From Streptomyces xinghaiensis S187 (GTDB lineage: Bacteria > Actinomycetota > Actinomycetes > Streptomycetales > Streptomycetaceae), in NCBI RefSeq assembly GCF_000220705.2, contig NZ_CP023202.1, positions 4,494,501 through 4,558,500 on the forward strand: DNA of 64,000 nt. Direction: 5' to 3'. The translations under genes and the position numbers were made by a program. Below, one piece after another: positions 8,490-16,555 of the stretch. Each line of letters starts with the position of its first letter. Within the stretch, counting starts at the first letter, position 1. The notes beneath the pieces are model-generated. The model made no database searches. It was not told the origin of the DNA and saw only the letters and a program-made list of their open reading frames with translations.

Positions 8490-9239
8490 ATGGCGGCGGC
8501 GGCCTCCGGCGACCCGAGATTCGACACCGGCCGGCTCTGTCTCGATCTGGTGGCCACGGCCGCCGGGCCTCCGCGCGGACCGGGGGAGCGGGTGGAGCCG
8601 GCGGAGCTCCTCGACGGGCCCGAGCGGCTGGGGGTCTGGCTGGTCCGGTCCGGGCTGGTCCCGCCGGGCACCGCGCTCGCCGCCGACCACGACTGGCTCG
8701 ACCGGTTCCGCGAGCTGCGCGAGCTCCTCCGCCGCCTGGTCCGCGCCCAGTTGGACGCCCAGTCGGACGGCGCTCCGGCGGACCCGGCCGGAACCCCCGG
8801 CCCCGGCCCCGCCCTCACCTCTTCCCTCGGTTCGGACCTGGACCGGCTGAACGCCCTCGCCGCCCCCGCGCCCTGCGTCATCCGCGCCGTACCCGGCCGG
8901 GACGGCACCCTCGTCCGTGCCCTCGCCGGGGGCCCCGGCTGCGCGGCACTCCTCTCCGATGTCGCGCGCGACGCCATACGGCTGCTCACCGACCCCGTGG
9001 CCCGGGGCCGGCTGCGCGAGTGCGAGGGCGACTCCTGCTCCCGGGTCTATCTCGACACCTCCCGGGGCCGCCGCCGGCGCTGGTGTTCCAGCGAGATCTG
9101 CGGAAACCGGGAGCGGGTCGCCCGCCACCGCCGCCGCTCGACGGCCCGGACGTCCCGGCCGTCCGCCGTGACCCGGTCCTCCTCCCCGCCGGCCGCCACC
9201 GCCACCGCCACCAACGCCACGGCATCCGGACAGAGTTGA
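8490..9239 (+). CDS. CGNR zinc-finger / ABATE domain protein
   Basis: This 249-residue protein has an N-terminal ABATE-like segment beginning FDTGRLCLDLVAT and a C-terminal CGNR zinc finger with LRECEGDSCSRVYLD and RWCSSEICGNRERVARHR. The four Cys bind zinc and the basic stretch after CGNR probably contacts DNA. Family members are presumed stress-related transcription regulators. The ATG at 8490 is preceded by GAAGGAG. After the finger the protein has about 40 Ser/Thr/Ala-rich residues with no visible domain. Confidence 0.82.
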   Translation: MAAAASGDPRFDTGRLCLDLVATAAGPPRGPGERVEPAELLDGPERLGVWLVRSGLVPPGTALAADHDWLDRFRELRELLRRLVRAQLDAQSDGAPADPAGTPGPGPALTSSLGSDLDRLNALAAPAPCVIRAVPGRDGTLVRALAGGPGCAALLSDVARDAIRLLTDPVARGRLRECEGDSCSRVYLDTSRGRRRRWCSSEICGNRERVARHRRRSTARTSRPSAVTRSSSPPAATATATNATASGQS

Positions 9240-9293
9240 CCAACTCCCCCCGAAACGGCCGCGCTTCGGCGGGCATCCTGCCCGCGCCCGCCG

Positions 9294-9315
9294 CCGGCGA
9301 AAGTTTTTCCGCCGG
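9294..9315 (+). terminator. stem-loop after the CGNR gene
   Basis: CCGGCG and CGCCGG pair perfectly around a 10-nt loop that contains five T. The position, 55 bp after the stop, fits a weak intrinsic terminator. Confidence 0.4.
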
Positions 9316-9539
9316 GGTTTGAGCAGCCCCGCCGCGGCCTCCGTAACTGTGGGAGAAGCGCAGGCCGGACGGGGGCGGCCGGAGAAAGCGGAAGGCCCGC
9401 TCAGCGCTTCGGCGGAGAACTCCCGGGGGGAGAGACGTCACGTGCGCACCACAAGTCGCCAGGGGTTGCCGGGGAAAGCCGGGATCGCCGTGCTCGCGCC
9501 CAGGGCGACGGGGTGCGACGCGGAACGACAAGGACGGCT

Positions 9540-9737
9540 ATGAAAGCGGCGACATTGGAAGCTCCTCGGACCACTGATCGGTCCCCCACGCAGGTGGTCC
9601 GAGGACTGGGCGGGGTCCCGTCGCAGACGAGGGCTGCGGGTCCCCGCCCGACCGACGGGCAGTTCGAGGCAGTTGGCGTAGGCATTTCCCCTGAACAAGC
9701 TCTCGACCGGGAGGTCCGGGTGCGCAAGGATGCGGCC
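9540..9737 (+). other. probable structured 5' leader of the ECF sigma gene
   Basis: The sigma frame is open back to an ATG at 9540, but codons 9540-9720 often end in A or T (aaa, aca, gaa, gct, cct, gta, att), unlike the rest of the window. They also contain a perfect 12-bp inverted repeat, 9563-9574 with 9594-9605 (loop 19 nt). I read this as untranslated leader rather than an N-terminal extension. The whole gap 9240-9737 otherwise holds only the preceding stem-loop. Confidence 0.5.
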
Positions 9738-10307
9738 GTGTCCCAAGATCGTCCTTCCAGGACCCGGCACCGCGCCGAGCGATCCCGCTCCGACGAGCCG
9801 GTGCCCGACGAAGAGCTGATGCGCGTCATCTACCGTGAGCACGCCGGCCCGTTGCTCGCGTATGTCCTCCGGCTGGTGGCGGGCGACCGCCACCGTGCCG
9901 AGGACGTCGTCCAGGAGACGCTGGTACGGGCCTGGAAGAATGTGCACCGCCTCAACCGGGCCACGGGTTCGGTGCGGCCCTGGCTGGTCACCGTGGCCAG
10001 GCGTATTGTCATCGACGGTCACCGGAGCCGGCAGGCCCGTCCGCAGGAGGTCGATCCGGCTCCTCTGGAAGTCATGCCCGCGGAGGACGAGATAGACAAG
10101 GCACTCTGGCTCATGACGCTCTCCGACGCTCTGGGCGACCTCAGCGACGCGCATCGCGAAGTACTTGTCGAGACCTACTTCAAGGGCCGTACCGTGAACG
10201 AGGCAGCCGAGACCCTCGGCATACCGAGCGGGACCGTGCGGTCCCGTGTCTTCTACGCGCTGCGCTCCATGAAGCTCGCACTCGAAGAACGAGGAGTTAG
10301 GGCATGA
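9738..10307 (+). CDS. sigU: ECF RNA polymerase sigma factor (SigU-like)
   Basis: This is a 189-residue ECF sigma factor. Region 2 spans roughly residues 25-95, with YREHAGPLLAYVLRL, the DVVQETLVRAW core-binding helix and RPWLVTVARRIVIDGHR. Region 4 is at about 125-185, with LSDAHREVLVETYFKG and IPSGTVRSRVFYALR. The GTG at 9738 has AAGGA 7 nt upstream. The frame could extend to an ATG at 9540, but that stretch has poor codon use. The next gene is a zinc-binding anti-sigma factor with ATGA overlap. Gene order matches sigU-rsuA (SCO2954-SCO2953) of S. coelicolor; the symbol rests on that synteny. Confidence 0.88.
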   Translation: MSQDRPSRTRHRAERSRSDEPVPDEELMRVIYREHAGPLLAYVLRLVAGDRHRAEDVVQETLVRAWKNVHRLNRATGSVRPWLVTVARRIVIDGHRSRQARPQEVDPAPLEVMPAEDEIDKALWLMTLSDALGDLSDAHREVLVETYFKGRTVNEAAETLGIPSGTVRSRVFYALRSMKLALEERGVRA

Positions 10308-11068
10308 CAGCGCCGCCCGAGCGCAATTCGGAGCACGAGGCCGTCGGCGCCTACGCCCTGGGCATTCTTGACCCGGGGGAAGCCGAGCGCTTCGAGCTGC
10401 ACCTGGCGGGGTGCAACTACTGCGCCGCGCAGCTCGACGAGTTCATGGGGATCGAGCCGCTGCTCGCCCGGCTCGCCGAGACGCCGGCCGCCGTCCCCGA
10501 CCCCGCCGTCCTGCACACCAAGCCGAGCCCCCAGGTCCTGCCGAAGCTGCTCGGCGAGGTCAACGCCCACCGCCGGAAGATCCGCCGGCGCGGCCGCTAC
10601 ATGCTCGCCGCGGCCGCGGCCCTCGTCCTCGGTGGTCCGCCGGTCGCGGTCTGGGCCACGGCGGGCGGTTCCGACGGCGGCTCCGGCAACCCGCCGGTGC
10701 AGGCCGCTTCGGCCGAGGCCGTCTGGCAGGCGATGGACACCAAGGTCTCCGGCACGGACCCGGGCAGCAAGGTCGCGGCCACGGTCGCGACCGCGCAGAA
10801 GCCGCACGGCACCAACGTCGTTCTGGAGCTGAAGAACGTCAAGGGCCCGGAGAAGTGCAGCCTGTTCGTGATCTCCAAGAACGGCAACGAGGAGGTCGTC
10901 AGCTCCTGGTCGGTGCCGAAGTGGGGTTACGGCATCCCGGACAGCCCCGACCCCAAGGGGAAGGACCCGCTCTACGTCTACGGCGGTTCCGCCATGTCCA
11001 CGAACGAGATCGATCACTTCGAGGTCCGCACCTTCGACGGGGAACGGCTGGTCACGGTCAAGAACTGA
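10304..11068 (+). CDS. rsuA: zinc-binding (ZAS) anti-sigma factor (RsuA-like)
   Basis: This 254-residue protein overlaps the sigma gene by 4 bp. Its N-terminal anti-sigma domain has the ZAS signature HLAGCNYC (HxxxCxxC) near residue 40 plus an earlier His at 11. One transmembrane helix, YMLAAAAALVLGGPPVAVWA, lies near residues 100-120. An extracytoplasmic C-terminal domain of about 130 residues follows. It should hold the sigma factor inactive at the membrane until an envelope signal arrives. The outer domain resembles those of other streptomycete anti-sigma proteins of this group; its ligand is unknown. Confidence 0.87.
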   Translation: MTAPPERNSEHEAVGAYALGILDPGEAERFELHLAGCNYCAAQLDEFMGIEPLLARLAETPAAVPDPAVLHTKPSPQVLPKLLGEVNAHRRKIRRRGRYMLAAAAALVLGGPPVAVWATAGGSDGGSGNPPVQAASAEAVWQAMDTKVSGTDPGSKVAATVATAQKPHGTNVVLELKNVKGPEKCSLFVISKNGNEEVVSSWSVPKWGYGIPDSPDPKGKDPLYVYGGSAMSTNEIDHFEVRTFDGERLVTVKN

Positions 11069-11290
11069 CCGGCCTCCCCGCGCCACCCCCCACACCCGCC
11101 CCACCCCCCACACCCCGCCCCCCGTTTCCCACGGCCCCCCAGCCGTTCCCCTCCCGCTCCCGCCCGGCTCCCGGCGTCCCCCGCCGCCCTCCCCGTCCGC
11201 ACCCGCGCGGACCACTCGGAGATCCAGGTGCGCGGAGCACCCCCTTCGCGTACGGTTGACGGCTGCCCAGCACGTCAGAAGGGGGCCCGG

Positions 11291-13705
11291 GTGGCCGCGC
11301 ACGAAGCCACGGTCGATTCGGTACGGGACCGCGAGACCGGTGTCGAACAGGATCACCTCGACCAGGTGTACCGAAGGCTGGAAGAGAAGATCCACGAAGC
11401 CGAGTTCCTGATGGCCGACGCCGCCCGCCGCGGCCAGGTCGGCACCCCCGGCGCACTGGCCGAACGGGACGCCCAGGTCTTCCGCGCCGGCCTCCATCTC
11501 AACCGGCTCAACAGCGAGTTCGAGGACTTCCTCTTCGGCCGCATCGACCTGCTGGAGGGCAAGGACGGGGAACGCGGCCCGGACGGCGCCTTCACCTCCG
11601 TCGCACCCGCCGACGGCGCCGTGCGCACCGGCGAGGACGGCCGGACGTACGCCGAGATCGCCGAGACCCTCCACATCGGCCGGATCGGCGTCCTGGACGC
11701 CGACTACACCCCGCTCGTCATCGACTGGCGGGCCCCCGCGGCCGCCCCCTTCTACCGGGCCACGCCCGTGGACCCGGGCCGGGTGGTGCGCCGCCGGGTG
11801 ATCCGCAGCAAGGGGCGCAGGGTGCTCGGCGTCGAGGACGACCTGCTCCGCCCGGAGATGACCGCGACCCTCGGCGGCGAGGAGCTGGCGGTGGTGGGCG
11901 ACGGCGCGCTGATGGCCGCCCTGGGACGGGCCCGCAGCCACACCATGCGGGACATCGTCTCCTCGATCCAGGCCGAGCAGGACAAGGTCATCCGGGCGCC
12001 CGCCGCCTCCGTCACCGAGGTCGGCGGCGGTCCCGGCACCGGCAAGACGGCCGTCGCGCTGCACCGCGCCGCGTACCTGCTCTACCAGGACCGCAGACGC
12101 TACGCCGGCGGCATCCTCGTGGTCAGCCCCACCCCGCTGCTGGTCGCCTACACCGAGGGCGTGCTGCCGTCGCTGGGCGAGGAGGGCCAGGTGGCGATCC
12201 GCGCGCTGGGCTCCCTGGTCGACGGGGCCGAGGCCACGGTCTACGACGAACCGGCCGTCGCCCGCGTCAAGGGCTCGGCGCGGATGCAGGCCGTGCTCCG
12301 CCGCGCGGCCCGCGGCGCCCTGGAACCGGCCCGCCCGGATTCGACCCCCGGCGGCCGCGGGGGCCGCCCCGGCGGCCAGCTGTCGTTCGACGACCCGGAG
12401 GCCGGACCGGACGGCGCGGAACCCGCGGAACCCGCGGGCGCGGCGGCCGGCCGGCTGCGCGTCGTCGCCTTCGGGGCCCGCGTCGAACTGGGCCCGCAGG
12501 AGCTGCGGGAGATCCGGCGCACCGCCCTCGGCGCCACCACCCCCGTGAACCTGCTCCGCCCGCGCGCCCGCCGGCTGCTGCTGGACGCGCTGTGGGCGAA
12601 GTCCGGCGCCGCCGGGCGGCACAGCGGCGACCCGGCGCTGGCGGCCGAGGCCCGCGAGGCGTTCGACGAGGACATCTCCGGCGAGCCGGAGTTCCACGCC
12701 TTTCTCGGCGCCTGGTGGCCCGAGCTCACCCCGCGCGGTGTGCTGGCCGCGATGGCCGACGAGCGGCGGCTGGGCCGCTGGGCCCGGCGCGTCCTCCAGC
12801 CCGGCGAGGTCCGGCGGCTGGCCCGCTCGCTCAAGCGGCTGGGCCCGGACGGCCGGGGCCCCCTCTCCGTCCACGACGTGGCCCTCCTGGACGAGCTGCA
12901 AACGCTGCTGGGCACCCCGTCCCGGCCGCGGAAACGCGAGCTGGACCCGCTGGAGCAGCTCACCGGCCTGGAGGAGGTCACCACCTTCGCCGACCGCTCC
13001 GCCCGCCGCCGCTCGGACCGGGCCGTGGAGGAGCGTGCCGAGTACGCGCACGTCATCGTCGACGAGGCGCAGGACCTCACGCCCATGCAGTGGCGCATGG
13101 TGGGCCGCCGCGGCCGGCACGCCACCTGGACGGTCGTCGGCGACCCGGCGCAGTCCTCCTGGTCCGACCCGGAGGAGGCGGCCGGGGCGCGGGACGAGGC
13201 GCTGGGCAGCCGGCCGCGCCGGCGGTTCACGCTCACCGTCAACTACCGCAATCCGGCGGAGGTCGCCGAGGTGGCGGCGAAGGTGCTGGCGCTGGCGATG
13301 CCGGGCATGGAGCCCCCGGAGGCGGTCCGCTCCACCGGTCTCGTACCGCGTTTCGCCGTGGCGGGCGGTGATCTGGGCGCCGCCGTCCGTGCGGAGGCGC
13401 GGCGGCTGCTGGCGGAGGTGGAGGGCACGGTCGGTGTCGTCGTCGCCATGGACCGCCGCGAGGAGGCCAGGGCCTGGCTGGCCGGGCTGGGCGAGCGGGT
13501 GGTGGCGCTGGGCAGCCTGGAGGCGAAGGGGCTGGAGTACGACGCGACGCTGGTGGTCTCGCCGGCCGGGATCGCCGACGAGTCCCCGGCCGGGCTGCGG
13601 GTGCTGTACGTGGCCCTGACCCGGGCCACCCAGCGGCTCACGGTGCTCTCGGCGGAGCGGGACGCTCCGGACGCGGACGGGGTCCCCGACCTGCTGCGGG
13701 AGTGA
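11291..13705 (+). CDS. HelD-type UvrD/Rep superfamily ATPase
   Basis: This 804-residue superfamily 1 ATPase is of the HelD type, which binds RNA polymerase and helps recycle stalled or terminated complexes. An N-terminal coiled-coil region (LDQVYRRLEEKIHEAEFLM) precedes the ATPase. Walker A is GGGPGTGKT with Lys252, Walker B is HVIVDEAQDLTPMQW, and the late motif LYVALTRATQRL is present. A Pro/Gly/Asp-rich insert of about 45 residues (near 350-395) interrupts the middle. The GTG start at 11291 has AGAAGGGGG upstream. It follows the sigma/anti-sigma pair, so a transcription role fits. Some Streptomyces relatives (HelR) protect RNA polymerase from rifamycins, but this cannot be inferred here. 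Confidence 0.87.
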   Translation: MAAHEATVDSVRDRETGVEQDHLDQVYRRLEEKIHEAEFLMADAARRGQVGTPGALAERDAQVFRAGLHLNRLNSEFEDFLFGRIDLLEGKDGERGPDGAFTSVAPADGAVRTGEDGRTYAEIAETLHIGRIGVLDADYTPLVIDWRAPAAAPFYRATPVDPGRVVRRRVIRSKGRRVLGVEDDLLRPEMTATLGGEELAVVGDGALMAALGRARSHTMRDIVSSIQAEQDKVIRAPAASVTEVGGGPGTGKTAVALHRAAYLLYQDRRRYAGGILVVSPTPLLVAYTEGVLPSLGEEGQVAIRALGSLVDGAEATVYDEPAVARVKGSARMQAVLRRAARGALEPARPDSTPGGRGGRPGGQLSFDDPEAGPDGAEPAEPAGAAAGRLRVVAFGARVELGPQELREIRRTALGATTPVNLLRPRARRLLLDALWAKSGAAGRHSGDPALAAEAREAFDEDISGEPEFHAFLGAWWPELTPRGVLAAMADERRLGRWARRVLQPGEVRRLARSLKRLGPDGRGPLSVHDVALLDELQTLLGTPSRPRKRELDPLEQLTGLEEVTTFADRSARRRSDRAVEERAEYAHVIVDEAQDLTPMQWRMVGRRGRHATWTVVGDPAQSSWSDPEEAAGARDEALGSRPRRRFTLTVNYRNPAEVAEVAAKVLALAMPGMEPPEAVRSTGLVPRFAVAGGDLGAAVRAEARRLLAEVEGTVGVVVAMDRREEARAWLAGLGERVVALGSLEAKGLEYDATLVVSPAGIADESPAGLRVLYVALTRATQRLTVLSAERDAPDADGVPDLLRE

Positions 13706-14206
13706 CCGGGAGTGACGCGGCGGCCCCGGGGAGGGGGCGCGGGCGGGCGGTGCCGGAGTGCCGCCCGGCGGCCGGGGAGCGGTCCGGAAAAAGCCGTGGC
13801 CGGAGGGAATGGCCCGAGCCGGGGGGAGTGTTACCTTGGATGTGGCACCGGCTCGATCCAAGCCCCCGGGCCCAACCATAGTCGCTTCGAGCGACCACTT
13901 GCCGCGAGGCGAGCATGGCGGGCCGGTGTCGCACACTTCCGTTCGCAGGGCGTCTCTCCTCCCCGGAGAGGCGCCCTTCGGCGTCCCCGGCGGAAGGACC
14001 GGGCACGGTTCTCCGGCACGGGCCTCCCGGCGGGTGCGGTGCCGGCCACGGACCCCGCGCCGACCACATCGTGGAATAATCATTCCAATCCCGTCCTCCA
14101 GTTACCGTCTACCGATCGGTAAATGGCACGATCGGGCAGCGCGCCCCCGGCCTCCCGCCCTTCTCCGGCGCGCCAGGCGAAACCGGAACAGCAGAGGAAG
14201 TCCGCC
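13706..14206 (+). other. structured intergenic region before malic enzyme
   Basis: About 500 bp without a gene. It holds a 7-bp stem (13834-13840/13856-13862), a 6-bp stem with a 3-nt loop (13881-13886/13890-13895), a 12-bp stem with one G-T pair (13948-13959/13965-13976), an inverted repeat GGAAT-4-ATTCC (14073-14086) and a perfect 12-bp palindrome taccgatcggta (14110-14121). The AT-rich segment around 14075-14085 may be the promoter. A long structured leader or a small RNA gene is possible. Confidence 0.45.
14110..14121. promoter_or_regulatory. 12-bp palindrome, operator candidate
   Basis: taccgatcggta is a perfect palindrome lying 85 bp before the malic enzyme start and just downstream of an AT-rich stretch that could be a -10. 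Size and symmetry fit a dimeric repressor site. The regulator is unknown. Confidence 0.4.
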
Positions 14207-15649
14207 ATGGCAACGGCGCCCAGCGTCTCCTACTCGATGACGGTCCGGCTGGAGGTTCCCGCGAGCGGGAGCGCCGTCGGCCGGCTCACCACCGCCGTGG
14301 AGTCCCACGGTGGATCGGTGATCGGCCTGGACGTCACGGCCTCCGGCCACGAGATGCTGCGCATCGACGTCACCATCGGCGCGACCTCCACGGACCACGC
14401 CCAGGAGATCGTCGAGCAGCTCCGGCAGATCGAGGGCGTCACCCTCGGCAAGGTCTCCGACCGTACGTTCCTGATGCACCTCGGCGGCAAGATCGAGATG
14501 TCGTCGAAGCACCCCATTCGCAACCGCGACGACCTGTCGATGATCTACACCCCGGGTGTGGCCCGGGTCTGCACGGCCATCGCCGAGAACCCCGAGGACG
14601 CCCGCCGCCTCACCAGCAAGCGCAACAGCATCGCCGTCGTCACCGACGGCTCCGCCGTCCTCGGCCTCGGCAACATCGGCCCGATGGCGGCCCTCCCCGT
14701 CATGGAGGGCAAAGCGGCCCTCTTCAAGCGCTTCGCGGGCATCGACGCCTGGCCGCTCTGCCTGGACACGCAGGACACCGACACCATCGTCGAGGTCGTC
14801 AAGGCCATCGCCCCCGGCTTCGCGGGCATCAACCTGGAGGACATCTCCGCCCCCCGCTGCTTCGAGATCGAGGCCCGGCTCCGCGAGGCCCTGGACATCC
14901 CCGTCTTCCACGACGACCAGCACGGCACCGCCATCGTCGTCCTCGCCGCCCTCACCAACGCCCTGCGCGTGGTGGGGAAGCGGATGGGCGACGTCCGGGT
15001 GGTGATGTCCGGTGCGGGCGCGGCCGGCACGGCCATCCTCAAGCTGCTCCTCGCCGCCGGTGTGAAGCACGCGGTGGTCGCCGACATCCACGGCGTCGTC
15101 CACGCGGGCCGCGAGGACCTGGTCGACGTCGACCCGGACTCCCCGCTCTGCTGGGTCGCGAACAACACCAACCCGGAGGGCGTCACCGGCACCCTGCGGG
15201 AGGCGGTCCGCGGCGCGGACGTCTTCATCGGCGTCTCCGCCCCCAACGTGCTGACGGGCGAGGACGTGGCCGCGATGGCCGACGGCGCGATCGTGTTCGC
15301 GCTCGCCAACCCCGACCCGGAGGTGGACCCGGCGGTCGCCCGCCGGACCGCTGCCGTGGTCGCCACCGGCCGCAGCGACTTCCCCAACCAGATCAACAAC
15401 GTGCTGGTCTTCCCGGGTGTCTTCCGCGGCCTCCTGGACGCCCAGTCGCACCGGGTGGACACGGACATGCTGCTGGCCGCCGCGGGAGCCCTCGCCGACG
15501 TGGTCGCCGAGGACGAGCTCAACGCGAACTACATCATCCCCAGCGTCTTCAACGACCGGGTCGCCGGCGCCGTCGCGGGAGCCGTCAGCCATGCCGCCAG
15601 GACCGTGGGAGCGGCCGGGGTGACTGTGACAGGTGCCACGAAGGGCTAG
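14207..15649 (+). CDS. NAD(P)-dependent malic enzyme with N-terminal ACT domain
   Basis: This 480-residue malic enzyme decarboxylates malate to pyruvate with NAD(P). Residues about 5-85 are an ACT regulatory domain (YSMTVRLEVPASGSAVGRL). The malic domain follows with DDLSMIYTPGVARVCTAI, then VFHDDQHGTAIVVLAAL, whose acidic pair binds the divalent metal, and the Rossmann fingerprint VVMSGAGAAGTAI. The ATG at 14207 has GAGGAAG upstream; a longer frame begins at 14123 in the palindrome-bearing promoter region and is rejected. It matches SCO2951 of S. coelicolor by order. The ACT domain suggests allosteric control by a small molecule. Confidence 0.92.
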   Translation: MATAPSVSYSMTVRLEVPASGSAVGRLTTAVESHGGSVIGLDVTASGHEMLRIDVTIGATSTDHAQEIVEQLRQIEGVTLGKVSDRTFLMHLGGKIEMSSKHPIRNRDDLSMIYTPGVARVCTAIAENPEDARRLTSKRNSIAVVTDGSAVLGLGNIGPMAALPVMEGKAALFKRFAGIDAWPLCLDTQDTDTIVEVVKAIAPGFAGINLEDISAPRCFEIEARLREALDIPVFHDDQHGTAIVVLAALTNALRVVGKRMGDVRVVMSGAGAAGTAILKLLLAAGVKHAVVADIHGVVHAGREDLVDVDPDSPLCWVANNTNPEGVTGTLREAVRGADVFIGVSAPNVLTGEDVAAMADGAIVFALANPDPEVDPAVARRTAAVVATGRSDFPNQINNVLVFPGVFRGLLDAQSHRVDTDMLLAAAGALADVVAEDELNANYIIPSVFNDRVAGAVAGAVSHAARTVGAAGVTVTGATKG

Positions 15650-15966
15650 GGGGCGGCGCGTCGCGGAGCCCCCGGCTCGTACGGCATGCATAGGGTGACG
15701 GGCAGCCAAAACTGCCGCAAACGCCCCGAAGCGGCCCTGCCGCGCGCCTCCGGGGCGGAACGCGGAGCACCACCACGGTGGAGCGCCGGCGCTCTCCGTG
15801 CGACTTCGCAGGGCGCCGGATTGGCTTTAACGCCGCAGGTACGGGCAGGATGCGTAACCGGGCGCGAGGGTCTGCCAGCAGACCCGGGTCCGGGGACTGT
15901 CCGAGGGCCCTGGCAGCATCGGCTTCGATCTCACGCCTCATTGGCACGTAGAACACGGGAGTACAT
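15650..15966 (+). other. upstream region of the HU gene
   Basis: A 317-bp gap. It contains a perfect 14-bp palindrome gagcgccggcgctc (15781-15794), directly preceded by a ccacc-ac-ggtgg inverted repeat. TTGGCT at 15821 could be a -35 but has no clear partner. I see no ORF with coding character. Confidence 0.4.
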
Positions 15967-16248
15967 ATGAACCGCAGTGAGCTGGTGGCCGCTCTGTCCG
16001 AGCGCGCCGAGGTGACCCGCAAGGACGCGGACGCCGTCCTCGCCGCGCTCGCCGAGACCGTCGGCGAGGTCGTGGCCAAGGGCGACGAGAAGGTCACCAT
16101 CCCCGGCTTCCTGACCTTCGAGCGCACCCACCGTGCCGCTCGCACCGCACGCAACCCGCAGACCGGCGACCCGATCGAGATTCCGGCCGGCTACAGCGTG
16201 AAGGTCTCCGCCGGTTCCAAGCTCAAGGAAGCCGCCAAGGGCAAGTAA
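15967..16248 (+). CDS. hupA: nucleoid protein HU
   Basis: A 93-residue HU/IHF-family DNA-bending protein. It opens MNRSELVAALSERA, has the KVTIPGFLTFE segment around residues 43-53, then the DNA-wrapping beta arms rich in Arg (RTHRAARTARNPQTG), and ends with a Lys tail. Length is that of classic bacterial HU; the long Lys/Ala-tailed HupS form is different. An intrinsic terminator follows immediately, so it is probably monocistronic. Position next to the malic enzyme and murA matches hupA (SCO2950). Confidence 0.96.
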   Translation: MNRSELVAALSERAEVTRKDADAVLAALAETVGEVVAKGDEKVTIPGFLTFERTHRAARTARNPQTGDPIEIPAGYSVKVSAGSKLKEAAKGK

Positions 16249-16263
16249 GGACGGCAGCACGGA

Positions 16264-16294
16264 GGGCGGCCACCCCGGGAGGGGGAGGCCGCCC
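16264..16294 (+). terminator. terminator of hupA
   Basis: GGGCGGCC (16264-16271) pairs perfectly with GGCCGCCC (16287-16294), 15 bp after the hupA stop and followed by TTCG. Such G/C stems without a long U tract are usual in Streptomyces. Confidence 0.75.
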
Positions 16295-16338
16295 TTCGCC
16301 ATGTCCGGAGCGCCCTCCGGGCCCGGGGAGGGCGGGGG

Positions 16339-16555
16339 GCGGTGCCGGGGGTGTCCGCGGGGTTCAGTGTTTGCGGGCGCCGTTGGGGAGCTCGACGTCC
16401 GCGCCCAGCGCCCGCAGCTTCTCCATGCTGTGTCGTCCGGGGGGCGACCCCCGGGCCCCCAGGGAGGGCGGTGCCGGGGGTGTTCCGGGGTTCAGTGTTT
16501 GCGGGCGCCGTTGGGGAGCTCGACGTCCGCGCCCAGCGCCCGCAGCTTCTCCATG
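16339..16555 (-). repeat. near-tandem duplication of the murA 3' end
   Basis: Bases 16359-16427 and 16487-16555 are identical over 69 bp with a 128-bp period. The similarity extends outward to 16339-16354 and 16468-16483 across a 1-bp indel. The right copy is the last 20 codons of murA with its stop. The left copy encodes the same 20-residue tail (MEKLRAL to ARKH) and stop, detached from the gene. The segment between copies is G/C-rich filler. This looks like a local tandem duplication that left an inert remnant downstream of murA. Confidence 0.9.

Noticed and set aside
10253..14083. Long antisense frame across the anti-sigma and HelD genes
   Set aside because: No motifs, and the plus strand carries Walker and ZAS motifs in frame.
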